Shown here: positions 33,480 through 44,396 of the stretch, piece after piece
How positions within the stretch are numbered: position 1 is the stretch's first letter
How the letters are laid out: each line of letters begins with the position of its first letter
NCBI GenBank assembly: GCA_009746045.1
Contig: RPFO01000079.1
Coordinates: forward strand, 4,602,238-4,666,237
DNA from: Mesostigma viride
Lineage: Eukaryota; Streptophyta; Mesostigmatophyceae; Mesostigmatales; Mesostigmataceae
Length of the DNA: 64,000 bases
Reading direction: 5' to 3'
Program-made: the position numbers and the translations under genes
The notes under the pieces: generated by a model
Database searches by the model: none
Told to the model about the DNA's origin: nothing
Seen by the model: the letters and a program-made list of their open reading frames with translations, nothing else

Positions 33480-33760
33480 TTGTACAACAAGACAGGTTGA
33501 TAGGGAAAACACACACACACACGCACGCACCACCACCAGCAACAACAAAAACAAACAAAACTGCAAAGAAGGAAAAGAGGGAACGCATACACACCTACAC
33601 GAAGGGGCTAAAAGAAAAGGTAAGGAGTATATACATTACAAAGGGAAAAAAATGTAAATAATAATAACAATATTAACAATAATAATAATACGAAGAATAA
33701 TAAAAAAAGACAAAGTAACTTTAGATTAATAATAATGATAAAATTAACAAAATTGGAATA
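33480..33760. repeat. A-rich low-complexity stretch
   Basis: (CA)n is followed by AAC/AAT-rich sequence (AATAATAATAACAATATT...). It differs strongly in composition from the surroundings. It may be an expanded retroelement tail; no gene is seen. Confidence 0.7.
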
Positions 33761-33889
33761 AAGAAAGAGGTCATTGCTGGGATGTGGTGAGGCACAGGCG
33801 ATGTTGGAGTATGGGTCAGGAGTTTGATTTTTCAGGGCCCATGGTGCCCGGCCGGGGGTCTCCTATCCAACAGGGTCTAAAGCCTCGAT

Positions 33890-34905
33890 CCACGGTGATG
33901 CCTGCGGTATTTTGCAGGCATTCGATGGCGATGGCGTTGTCCTGGATCGGCGCTTGTGGATGTCACGGAGCTGGGCGGTAATGGCGTCGGTGGAGGCGGG
34001 GGGGGGGAGGGGGCCGGGGGGGGGAGGCGCGGAGGGTGGAGGTGGCGGTGGAAATGGTGGGGAGCTCAGCAGCCAGCGTGCGGCCCGCCACAGCTGCCAC
34101 ATCTGCAGCTAGGGGCGTCACGTGCTGTGAGATGCATGGCTTCTTGGAGGTGGACCTCGGAGGAAGGTGGATTCGGTCAAGGGGGAGGGGACCCAGAGGT
34201 CGTCGGCAGAGTGCTGAAGGATGGTAAAGAGGGCTGCGAGCTGAAGGCGCGGTCGGCCGACCAGGTGGACAGGTAACTATCAGGTCCGCGATGAGAAAAC
34301 CCGCCGTCAGGTCCATTGCGGAGGCGACTATGGGCTTTGAGGCGCTGGCACATGTCAAGGAGGGAGGCGTACGTCATACATCAGCCATTTATCGTACGAC
34401 CCTTAGAACACGAGCTCCAGTATCTAATTAATTAATTAAGTATCTTGATGGGTGGCATGTCGAAATAGCTGGGCCTGTCGACGTCATAGGTCGAAAATAA
34501 CCTGTCAATGTGAAAGTCGCGCTCAGACGAGCTAGGTTCGGCTGGGCGGCTGCGTTTGGGCTCAGGCGGTGCAGAGGGCGAGGCATTATAAAGCCCGGGA
34601 GCTAGGGTGCGGGGCGACCACCAGTGCACGACTAGTGTCACCGCTGCCTGCCGGACCTGACTGGCGAGGCTGCAGCCGGAGCTGCAGACGTACTTTCAGG
34701 GCCGCTTAGCGCAGCCGCCAGGCTGCGTTGCGTGGAGGAGCGTTTGCTCGTCGTATATTGCATGCGTAATAGCTTCGCAATCAGCAGTGTGCGACTTAGA
34801 AAGACGAAGCGATTGTGATATTCACAGCCGAATTTGGTGCCCAAACGTGGAAGTTATGAGCTCCGCCGTCAGCCATGGCTACCTCGTGGCTCGTGGCATG
34901 CATGG
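33890..34905 (-). mobile_element. Family A 5' half, reverse orientation
   Basis: Minus-strand ORF1 N-terminal part, with SKRSSTQRSLAAAL near 34740 matching the MSKRLSMQRSLAAAL start of the copy at 6297, and RPAEP, FDMPPIKIL and SLLDMCQRL segments in the same order. The 5' UTR continues to about 34905 and matches 6046-6296 in reverse. The 3' half is missing. Confidence 0.7.
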
Positions 34906-34924
34906 GCAAATCTCTTTGTGCCTT

Positions 34925-35346
34925 TAAAAAATTACATAACATGCCTCCGTGGGGAGATCATGTAGCACATATTCCATGATGGATGGGGTGGAGGGAGCCG
35001 CGTGAACGAACTATCCTAACTCTAAGCTATCTAGAAAATCCTAACTACACTACTCATCAAAACGCCTCCTCCGCTTGGGGGGAGGGGGCTTGCCCACATG
35101 GTCGGGCGTGTGCGCCTTGACAATCTTCTTAATCCACCGCGTCTTGTCCTGCATGGCCGGGCAGTCCAAAGACGGGAGAGAGAGTGGATGCGGTGCTCAA
35201 ACTGGGCTGGGACCACTAGGTCGTCCAGCAACATCTGGATGTAGTTCGTGACAGGTTTCCCTACCCTCTTTGGGATGCCCTCGGGGCCAGGCCAGGTCAG
35301 AATGTGTCGCCCTGCCGGGCTGGCCAAGCCGCTGGGGGCCGGCCAG
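34925..35346 (-). mobile_element. LINE C 3' end, reverse
   Basis: The terminal hairpin (CTCC-CCAC-GGAG) at 34944-34956 and an AT-rich tail at its left are followed by the 3' UTR. The minus-strand reading frame encodes the LINE C C-terminus (GKPVTNYIQMLLDDLVVPAQ, FEHRIHSLSRLW). The same end is found at 43.1 kb and 53.3 kb. Confidence 0.75.
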
Positions 35347-35446
35347 GGCCTTACCTACTCTTTATTACTCTCATGTTTGTTCATCCTGTCTATTTTTTCT
35401 CTGCCTACCCCTTTTCACCTTACATGCCTTTTTCATTGGAGTGCTC

Positions 35447-36140
35447 AAGCTGGGCACGATCGACCCAGGCCTGCGGTGAAGGACATTGCCGCCAAGCCAG
35501 CCCCCGCTGGCCTGGCTGGCGATGCTCCCCCCACCCAGACCTGGGCGGCAACACACCACCTCCACCACCTCCGCCGTCGCAGCACAGCTCCAGCATGCAG
35601 CAGAAGCTCGACCTCCGCGAGGAGGCCGAGCTCGCCACGCGCAGCCTTAACGTCATCGTCAGGAACTTTGACATGGAGGAAGGTGAGAATTCCGAAAAGC
35701 TTGCACGTGCGTTTGATCGAGAGCTTTGAAATCCTTGATCGCATGGGCCTTCTTGGTGAGATCAAGCTGGTCGCACTCCGCCTTATCCCCGCGCGCGGGG
35801 TAAGGCAGGGGCGCCCCCGCTTCTTCTCATCTTTATATAAGAGCCCATCGGACAAGCTTTCGTTTCTCAGACGACGCCGCAAGCGGCTCGAGAAGACTCC
35901 CTTCACCTTCAATGGACGACAACCTGACCCTGGCGCAGCGACAACGTACGGTGACAGGGAGCTATGGCCGTCCTTCCTCCAGCTCCGGCTGACCACGGTG
36001 GGGAAGCCGGTGTACTGGAAGGGGGCGGCCATCTTCGTCGGCCACAAGCCCTGGCACGCGACCCCCGCGACCACCTCGGCCCCAGAGAGACTCCACACGC
36101 CCCAGCTTAGAGGAATACAGCGCTCGCGCGCAGTAGTATT
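35447..36140 (+). mobile_element. Family A ORF1 C-terminal half
   Basis: Forward copy of the ORF1 region: ATRSLNVIVRNFD, FLRRRRKRLEKTPFTFNG, then WPSFLQLRL and PVYWKGAAIFVGHKPW, and the end of ORF1 (CCCAGCTTAG, about 36109). It is followed within ~50 bases by the RT frame of LINE E, so it may be part of the same insertion. Confidence 0.65.
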
Positions 36141-36149
36141 GGAAGACCG

Positions 36150-38110
36150 CTGTCCGGGTCAATGATGCTCTACAAGGGCAAGGGCTCCGCCGCGGATACC
36201 GGCAACTACCGCGGTGTATGCCTCCAAAGCTGCGTGCTGAAAGTCTTCATGCGTCTCCTGCATGCTGAACCGCATGCGCGCCAGCCTCGATCGATCCCCA
36301 CCTAGGTGAGCCCCAGATGGGCTTCCGTGTTGGTCGCAATTGTGTTATGCGGTCACGATTACCGCGCGCCGCCTGATCGAGGAAGTGGGCCGCCTGGCCC
36401 CCGGCCTGTTGCCAAATTTGCGCTAGTATTGATCTTCGTGGATTACACCAAGGCATTCGATACGGTTATATGGGACGCCCTGTGGGTGGTCCTTCACCTG
36501 TTCCGTGTCCTGGGCATCGTATGTACATCGTTGAGATCATCCGCCAGTTCTATGAAGGGTCCCAAGCCCAGGTCCGTACCGCCGACGGCGTCACTCCGGC
36601 GTTCCCCCTGCACATGCACCGGGATGTGGCAGGGCTCATGTGCTCTCCCCGGCCATATCTATTCATCATTATGGTGGACTATATTATGCGGCGTGCATGA
36701 AGCCCGCTTCGCCCGGGTGGAGGGGCGCCCGGCCGCCGGGGATCGAGGTCACGGAGTACGCCAGCTACGGCGGGTTTGACCCACCCTACCGCCGGAGCGA
36801 TCTGATCTACGCTGATGACACGACACTCGTGGAAACCCCGGAGTCAACCCAACTCTGGCTAGACAGCTTATCACTGGAAGCGCCGGCGGTGGGGCTTATG
36901 ATCAGCAAGAAAACGGAGGTCATGGCCATCGGCTTAATAATCCCTGCTGGGATAGCCCCACCCACCCTCCTCTTGCTGGACGGCAGCCCTGTCCCCCCGG
37001 CGACTCGCTTCAAGCTCCTTGGCAGCTGGCTTCCCTCCACGGCCGACGACATCAACACCCGCATTAAGGCCAGGCCTGGGCGGCCCTCCGCCGCCTCGAC
37101 AGGTTCTGGACCTGCCGCTACTTGAGTGAGCAACGCAAGCGCATTCTGTTCAAGGCCCTTGTCCTCAGCATCCTCCTTTATAGCTGCGAGGCGTGGACCC
37201 TGGACCAGGCACTGAGCCAGCAGCTTGACGGCACCGTCACTCGAATGCTCCGTCATATCCTCGGCGTCCGCTACCAACAACGCCGTGACCCGGGCCGAGC
37301 TCTATACTGCGAGCTCCCCGTCTTGTCACCCATACCATCCGACACCGCCGCCTCCGCTTTGCAGTGTGAGCTAGTACGGCAATACGGCAATACGGCAAAA
37401 CCTCGGCGTATTGCGTATTTCGTATAATACGTGTATTATACGCGTATAATACGGCGTACTACTAGCAAAATTTCTAGTACGGCAATACGCCAAACCTCGG
37501 CGTATTGCGTATTTCGTATAATACGGCGTATAATACGGCGTACTAGCTCACACTGCCGCTTTGCCGGCCATCTTGCCCGCACAGACCAGGTGAATACCGA
37601 TGTGGGCCAGGCTGTCAGGGGGCTTAAGACGGGCCAATTACCAGGTAGACACCTCCTCCTATGGCAGGGTCCCCTTGTCCCATCGCAACCCACTGGCAAA
37701 CTTGCGCGCGCCGGGCACCGGCACGGCGCGACCCGGACCTACATACATATGTGTCACAACTGCTTGAAGATGCAGCCCTGGCTTCTGGGACTATCCATAC
37801 TCCGCGCCCGCATGATTGACGAGGATAAATGGGCTGCCATCTGCGATAAGCACCTCCCTGAGGGGTATGCTCCTCTCCCCACGGGCCCCGATGCCCATTG
37901 CTGGCCAGGGTAGAAGTCCGCAGGTGGAGGTTATTGGTCCTGAGGATAGCCGCTACACTACCGCCTCGTCTGCCATTACAGTAGAGGACAGCTCGGATGA
38001 GGATTACATCCCCATCTAGTGCTTAACGGTTCAATGGGGGATGATGCAGGTCAGGACGATATTTGTTTAAGCTTTTGTGTAATTATTTTTCTAATGAGAT
38101 TAGCATAGTA
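36150..38110 (+). mobile_element. LINE E reverse-transcriptase region, degenerate
   Basis: Non-LTR retrotransposon RT in several frames: GNYRGVCLQSC (motif 1), LIFVDYTKAFD (motif A-like), LIYADDTTL (catalytic YADD box, near 36800), SKKTEVMAIGL and FKLLGSWLP, then the C-terminal region (FKALVLSILLYSCEAWTLD; GHLARTDQV) to a stop near 38019. Frameshifts near 36330-36480 and 37100, and a MITE at 37362-37555, inactivate it. No endonuclease domain is seen upstream. Confidence 0.75.
37362..37555. mobile_element. hAT-type MITE, 194 bp, 8-bp target duplication
   Basis: CCGCTTTG at 37354-37361 is repeated at 37556-37563. The ends are inverted repeats CAGTGTGAGCTAGTACG...; the interior is palindromic and rich in CGTATAATACG. 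The 8-bp duplication and CAGTG terminus fit the hAT superfamily. It interrupts the LINE E reading frame. Confidence 0.85.
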
Positions 38111-38246
38111 CTCCGGACGTGGCATGCCTTTGCGCATGACACGCAAGTACTTACGTGTACTTACAGCAGTAGTAGTGTAGAATAGTTAGACCGTGGCCTT
38201 AATGTACATGCACGCCTACTACAGGCACTACTATACCAGTTGACTC

Positions 38247-40096
38247 CAGTGTTTCTGCTAACGCACCGGTACCGGTAATTCTCCGGTAATTACCGGTGCC
38301 CCCCCGGCCGACCGGTAAGCCCCCCCCGGCCGACCGGTATGCTATATGCCAAGCAGGAAACCCCCCCCGGCCGACCGGTATGCTATATGTCAAGCAGGAA
38401 ACCCCCCCCGACCGACCGGTATGCTGTGTTCAGAGCAGGAAACCCCCCCCGGCCGACCGGTAAGCCATCCCCGGGCTGACCTGGTCGACCGGGAAGCAAA
38501 TAATGCCGGCCGGGGTTCCCCGGTTTCCCCGTCAGACAAACCCGGTACTTATATACTGACTATTACAAAATATCAATTTCGATTACTATATGTTACTATT
38601 CCCGGCACTTACAAATAGTTTGCACATTGCTGCCATGCTAACACCTCCACCGAATGTAAATTCCGACACAGCAGAGCCCTGCTGAATGCCCGACGAAAAC
38701 CAGTGCGCCAGGGCATGGCGGAATCTCGCGACGGTCCTATCGTAGCTACAGTACAAGATACCTTACTGATGAGGTTAAAATAGTAGTGCGTGACCCTCAG
38801 ATGCAGTATTAAAAAAAAATCATGGGCAACGGCTCGTCAAGGCTAGGCGAATTTGCACAAACATTGCTCGCTCGCGACTTCAGTTGTCGTTGTTGTTGCC
38901 CACTTTTAGGTATTACCGGTGTGAGCTTGACCAATGACCAGCACAAATCTCGTTGTTGTTGATGTTGGGTTGAGTTGAGTTGTTGGACGTGCTAACAACT
39001 ACTGTTCATCGAGGAGCGGCTAAAGTTTCAACTTCAATTTGTGAGCAAATAGATTATCCGTACCCAAGTAACAAAAGGCGTGGCGCGGTGCAGATCTGAC
39101 CCTATAACGAATGGGTCAGCACTTAGCACTTGGCAGCCGGCAATTCCCCAGTCTGTCAAGTGCGTAGACTTGAGCGGGTAACAAATGCGCTGCAGAATGC
39201 CTGCAGCAGTAGGTACGCAACACGATGTGAAGGTGCTGAGCCGCTAGACGATGCATCAAGTTCACGGCAATCGAGCCAGCTGACTTTGTTTTGCGTGTTT
39301 TCTAATCCTACATTTTTCGATAGTGCGCTAGAGAAGTGAATCATGACGAAGAAGAAAGAGCCCCCGATTCCCCTGGGCTACAAGTTCAAGGACCATTTCA
39401 CACGAGGTGGTGGCGTTTTGACCTTGGCTGGCAGTACGAGCGGTCGCCGGGCTTTGGGCACGGTCGTTACACACCAGGCGCAGGCAGGCAACGAGTTAGA
39501 AGGGGACGACACTGATAAGACGAATGGGGATGAGGGTGCCGTAGAGCAGGGCGATGCAGGTGGCTCAGCGCACCCACAGCGCGAAATTCATGGCGGTGAT
39601 GTTCCGGAGCAGGCCATGTCGGAGCAGGTTGTTTCGACTCCGGCCTATGGGTGTATATGGTGCATGCAAACCCTAAGGCGGCATCGTGTGAGGTCACGCC
39701 AATAATGTATGGGTGAGCTAATGTGAGCTACATAGCCTACAAGTGATGACAACTATGTATTGTAACCTCCTATTGTGACTAGGCATGCTTGTATGCATGC
39801 TAAGTTATCATTTTCGTATGTTTTATTAGGGAGCCCTGCGTATGCCAAGGCTATGTGAATCAGGATTCAGGGCACAAGCCGCCCACTAAGGCAAGGCTTC
39901 ACAGTTTAGGATAAATTATATTACTGTATAAGAAATCCTATTGGGTTTTTATTTTTCTAAAAAAAAATTCGCCAACATCCGGGGGGGCTCCGCCCCCCCC
40001 GGACCCCCCCCCGGCCTCGGCCGCTTCGCGGCCTCGGCCGGACCCCCCCCCTTACCGGAGTTACCGGAACCCCCCCACCCCTTAGCAGAAACACTG
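38247..40096. mobile_element. hAT-type DNA transposon, 1,850 bp, non-autonomous
   Basis: GTTGACTC at 38239-38246 is repeated at 40097-40104. Terminal inverted repeats CAGTGTTTCTGCTAA (38247-38261 and 40082-40096) are perfect over 15 bases. Subterminal zones are rich in CCGG/ACCGGTA motifs on both sides, with a ~52-bp tandem repeat at about 38310-38470 (CCCCCCCCGGCCGACCGGTA units) and poly-G/poly-C runs at 39978-40078. No transposase is recognised. Confidence 0.85.
39343..39705 (+). CDS. Hypothetical 120-aa protein inside the hAT element
   Basis: An ATG-initiated frame MTKKKEPPIPLGYKFKDHF..., Lys-rich start, acidic middle, ending YGCIWCMQTLRRHRVRSRQ. A C-x-x-C plus downstream His hints at a zinc-finger remnant such as the BED finger of hAT transposases, but this is weak. 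It may be a chance frame or a truncated transposase N-terminus. Confidence 0.3.
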   Translation: MTKKKEPPIPLGYKFKDHFTRGGGVLTLAGSTSGRRALGTVVTHQAQAGNELEGDDTDKTNGDEGAVEQGDAGGSAHPQREIHGGDVPEQAMSEQVVSTPAYGCIWCMQTLRRHRVRSRQ

Positions 40097-40376
40097 GTTG
40101 ACTCATGCTTTATTTAGTCATGTACATGTGCATGTGCCCATGTCGCGCCACACGCCGGATGATGTCTAGCTTTAATATTTATTTAGTTATGCTGTGCCTA
40201 CGCAGAGAGCTACTCTGAGCTGAGAAGCCATGCCCTAGAGCTCTTCTGTATAGCGATGCTGATCTTCCACCCCATGACGGGCCCGGCCCCCTTAGTTGGG
40301 ATGGGCTCTGATATATATTAATTAATTAACTAATTAGACTCGTGAGCACTCCCGGTGGGGAGTCACGGAGCATTAA

Positions 40377-42627
40377 CCCGTGTTTTTTTAATTAGAACGC
40401 GATATATCGCGTTGTAAGCTTTTTTTAGAACGCGTATAGCACCTAAGGAAAATTTTTTTTCATGGTCATGTAAATACTTTCCTGAAAGCCCATAAATCAA
40501 AGGATTTTTTGAGCTACTCAGACCTACAAAATGCTAATTCATTAGAGAGATACACTGGTTTGAATACAGGGGGGTCTGACCATGACCGCGATTTCTTGAC
40601 CCTAGTAGGTCACAAGTCATGTGCTTATTCACAAATTAATGGTTCATGAAAAAAAATCTGGCTTCTTGCACGAGCTATGGGCAACATATGCAGGCTCTGT
40701 GAAACAAAACTCAGGCCCATTGGGCCACTGGAGCTATTTTTCATTAGCATCACAATTACAACGCAGTACAACGCAGTGGGAAAAATGAGAGCCCTTCACA
40801 ACATGACGCAACGACATGAGCCCCATAAACGGGGCCATAGTGAGCTTGGAGGGTCAAAACGTTGAAAATAGGTGTTGTATAAGTTATACAGCATCAAACA
40901 TGCATCAAACATCATGACTGGATGACCTAATATGACTGAATCAGGCAGCCATAGCCAAAGCATCATCCACTCTCACAACGTGTTGAGCACATGCCTCGTG
41001 GGAACGGAGGTGCTGGGTTTTCATTCCATAACGCGTGCAATACTGAAACAAAGAGGCACGTGTAATGCAAGGCTTGGATAGGTTGAGTGATCCATGAGCT
41101 TACATGCAGGCAAAGATGACGCTGCATGCTAGCAAATGGTGGCAAGATGCTAACAACACATGATTATACACCATGATTATGGGCACCTAGCTGGTCTTCT
41201 TGCACAATCAACGCAGTATAAACCATCAACATCCAATCCTCGCGATATATGCACGGCTTGACCACGTATACAGCACCCAGAAGCCCAAGGTGTACTGGAG
41301 GGGCGGGGACCTGATGATCAACCACAAGATGTGGACGCCCCCAGCGGGCTAGAATAGCAATAGCCCTAGCTTGTAACCATTGGCGTCACTGCCGCTAAGG
41401 CAGCCATGCCTAGAATGTTGCCTAGCTGTGCCGGCAACACACCTAGTCACGTGCCGCCAACGCACGGTACACAACCAGCCATAGCCTTAGCCTAGCTAGT
41501 CCTAGTACAGCCATGCTACGCCCTGGCTATGTTCAGATTACTTGCCCACGCTCCTTGCTATGATATGCTCACATGGGTCTTATTGCACCCACAGTTTGCC
41601 GGATCGTTAGCCTGTCCTTTTAGCTAGCCGCGCCCGATTGCAGCTGTGGCATGCCTTTGGCATGAAGGAGACTGGGGGTCTCTGCCCTTTCTCCTGTAGT
41701 GCACACACAGGGATTAAAAGCACTTCGGTGCTCCGTGACTCCCCAACGGGAGCACGAGTTTAATTAATTAATTAATTAATACAGCACCTAAATACTGCAC
41801 AACTGCAACCTGCTATGGCTGACATGCAAGCAACGTCGAGTAGGATGGCGGTCTTAGAGAGGCTGGGCAGAGGTCGGTAGAAATAAGTGGAAAACTGGCA
41901 GAAACTAGGTAGAAACACGATATACTTACGCCTGCAAGCACTATTGAGCCGGTGGCAGAGGCCATTTCCAGGAAAATACAGCATACCGTAGCAATAGCCA
42001 CGGTCACGCCTTACGCTATTTGCAGGCACCATCATGCCCGGCGCTACCCAATAAAAGTCTGCACAATTCTCGGTTTAGCCGAGAGTCCGGACGTTCGGAA
42101 TGAATAAACCTGTGTTAAGAAGTCGAAACACCATGGAAATACCAAGCATGGTGCCGCAGCAGACCCGAGTCTTGACGTAATAATATGTATGCCGGTTTCC
42201 AGGGTTTCCGCATGAAAGTTGGGTGAGAAACTGGAAAAAACTACGTTTCCTTTGCCCCAGTACCTCAACAAACTCGTAGAAACCTAATTATCAACCTTTG
42301 AACGCATCATCATGGTCGTGCCACCCAACAGCCACTGAAATTCGCGCGAAAACTGGCGAGATCTACCTGCCGCCATCGCCGTCGTCTTCACCTTCGTCCC
42401 GCGAAAATGCCTGATTTCAGTGGTACATATTTGTTTGCAGCTGTCACAAAAAAAATACCAAAAATACCAGGATTTTTTCTTGAATTCTATGAGATGTTTC
42501 TGACCTATCTTGAAAGTTTCAGACCAAAAATCGCATGTTTAATAGGTTTGCCACGTGTCAGATTACAACGCGATACATCGCGTTCTAACCCTACAACGCG
42601 ATGTATCGCGTTGTAAAAAAACACGGG
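40377..42627. mobile_element. piggyBac-like DNA transposon, non-autonomous, TTAA target
   Basis: TTAA flanks at 40373-40376 and 42628-42631. The termini are CCCGTGTTTTTTTA and its inverse. Subterminal palindromes ACGCGATATATCGCGT (left) and two ACGCGAT(A/G)(C/T)ATCGCGT copies (right) follow. The related LINE D copy at 44.28 kb shows the unoccupied target (CACGGAGCATTATAACCCCG). No frame longer than about 90 codons exists and no transposase DDD motif was seen. About 500 bp of its length is a later family B insertion. Confidence 0.82.
41278..41778 (+). mobile_element. Family B element, 501 bp, nested in piggyBac-like element
   Basis: ATACAGCACC at 41268-41277 is repeated at 41779-41788. It begins with the ORF1 end KVYWRGGDLMINHKMWTPPAG and TAG, then the 3' UTR, a perfect UUCG-loop hairpin (AGCAC-TTCG-GTGCT, near 41719), the terminal hairpin CTCCCCAACGGGAG (41739-41752) and the (AATT)n tail. 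This is the best copy for defining family B. Confidence 0.88.
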
Positions 42628-43088
42628 TTAACCCCGATGGATGGATGGATGGATGGATGGATGGGTGCAAACAGTCCTACCGGTCTAATCTATCTACAGC
42701 AGCTACCTACGACATCTATCTAACAGCATTCTAACTACAACATCTAGCTAGACAGCCTCACGCTGCCCTACTAGGGGAGCTGTCTGGCGTGCCTCCCGCG
42801 GGTTTGCACACACGGGCGCTTCCCCACAGGGGGGGGCTCGTCCTCTACGACCTGGGCCCACTTGGCCTTGTCCATCATCTTCGTCCAAATCACGGATCTA
42901 GGGCTCTGATATAGATCACGGTGGTGCAGGTGCCCTTGGTGCACCTAGAGCAGGTGCATGTAGTTTACATCCTACCCTTGCAGGAAGTAGCCCAGACTGT
43001 ATTAAAGGCTGTATGCCCGGCCCTTCCCAGGGCTATGTGCCACATGTACTCCCAGCAGAGTCATTAAATTAAAATTAAATTAAATTAT

Positions 43089-44190
43089 AACATGCCTCCG
43101 TGGGGAGGTCATGTAGGACATATTTCATGATGGATGGGGTGGAGGAAGCCGCGTGATCGAACTATCCTAACTCTAAGCTATCTAGAAAACCCTGACTACA
43201 CTACTCATCGAAACGCCTCCTCCGCTTGGGGGGAGGGGGCTTGCCCACAGGGTCGGGCGTGTGCGCCTTGACAATCTTCTGCCACCGCGTCTTGTCCTGC
43301 ATGGCAGTCCAAAGACGGGAGAGAGAGTGGATGCGGTGCTCAAACTGGGCTGGGACCACTAGGTCGTCCAGCAACATCTGAACGTAGTTGGTGGCAGGTT
43401 TCCCTACCCTTTTGGGAAGGTCCGCGCCTCCGCGGGGCCAGGCCAGGTCAGAATGTGCCGCCCTGGCTGTCCAAGCCGCTGGGGGCCGGCCAGACCACTT
43501 GGGGTGGTGTCGACCTGGCTGGTGCGGGCAAGGTGTCCTACAAATGCTATCCTACGCTGCCTAATCTCGTCCGAAACACGAGGCATTGAATTGAATTGAA
43601 TTGTAACATAACTCCGTTGGGAGTATATGTAGCACATAGCCCTTGAGAGGGGGCATATGGCCTATCATACATCCTAAGCTGCTTCCTGCAAGGGTGGGGA
43701 TGTAAAGGACCCCTGCTCTAGGTGCACCAGGGCACCTGCACCCTCATGGTCTATCACGCTATGCCCGGGTAAGGGGGGGAGCATGCCTGTGAGGGGGAAG
43801 ATCATCATGGCTATACAAAACTAGAGCGTGGCATCTCAGCAGAGAGCAACTCTCTGCATGGGCACAGCATAACTAAATAAAGCTAGGCATCATCTGGAGT
43901 GTGGCTCATCATAGGCACACATGTACATGATTAAGTAAAGCGCGTGGCTTATAGCTGGGATAGTGCCTCTAGGAGGCGTACATGTACATGGCCACGGTCT
44001 ATCTATTTTACACTACTACTGCTGTATTCCCCTAAGCTGGGGCGTCTGGAGTCACACGAGGCATGCCATGATACAAAGACTCTGATTCATGACGGACGCT
44101 CGGAAAAACCTACGTTAAGGACCTGCCGGAGCATCCTGTAGACTGTGCCGTCGAGCCGAGCTGCCAGTTTGGGTGGGAGGGTCCACGCCA
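43089..44190 (-). mobile_element. LINE C, reverse, interrupted by family A
   Basis: Hairpin near 43095-43107, then minus-strand coding for the LINE C C-terminal region (VSDEIRQRRIAFVGHLARTS near 43540), split at 43586 by a family A insertion and resuming at 44064. The sequence corresponds to 53.3-54.0 kb without the insertion. Confidence 0.8.
43586..44053 (-). mobile_element. Family A insertion, 468 bp, 10-bp target duplication
   Basis: ACACGAGGCA at 43576-43585 is repeated at 44054-44063. It is a reverse copy with a (TTGAA)n tail and terminal hairpin ACTCCGTTGGGAGT (43611-43624). It is truncated at its 5' end right at the end of ORF1. The uninterrupted LINE C sequence is seen at 53.87 kb. 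Confidence 0.9.
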
Positions 44191-44396
44191 GCAGAGTCAT
44201 GTTCCTAATTAATTAATGACTTAATAGTAAGTACTCCGTGGCATTAATTAATTAATTAATTAGACTCGTGCTCCCGTTGTGGAGTCACGGAGCATTATAA
44301 CCCCGATGGATGGGTGGATGGGTGCAAACAGTCCTACCTGTCTAATCTATCTACCTCAGCTACCTATGTACAACATCTAAACAGCATTCTAACTAC

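Larger units (their letters stand above)
40316..42900 (-). mobile_element. LINE D 3' end, reverse, interrupted by piggyBac-like element
   Basis: GGGCTCTGATATA at 40303-40315 is repeated at 42901-42913. The 3' terminus comes first on the plus strand: (AATT)n tail, then the hairpin (CTCCC-CACC-GGGAG in reverse, near 40348-40361), continuing after the interruption at 42632 with GGAT repeats, 3' UTR and the end of the LINE D coding region up to 42900. The same 3' UTR is at 44290-44900. Confidence 0.85.
38166..43088 (+). mobile_element. Family A 3' part, host of nested insertions
   Basis: The A sequence is in three pieces: 38166-38246, 40105-40315 and 42914-43088. It starts at the last ORF1/3' UTR bases (CAGCAGTAGTAGTGTAGAAT) and ends with the terminal hairpin region and (AAATT)n tail. 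The gaps are a hAT (8-bp duplication) and a LINE D (13-bp duplication). Confidence 0.8.

Noticed and set aside
35248-36165. 305-codon gene
   Set aside because: It joins reverse LINE C sequence to a forward ORF1 fragment by chance; not a single coding unit.
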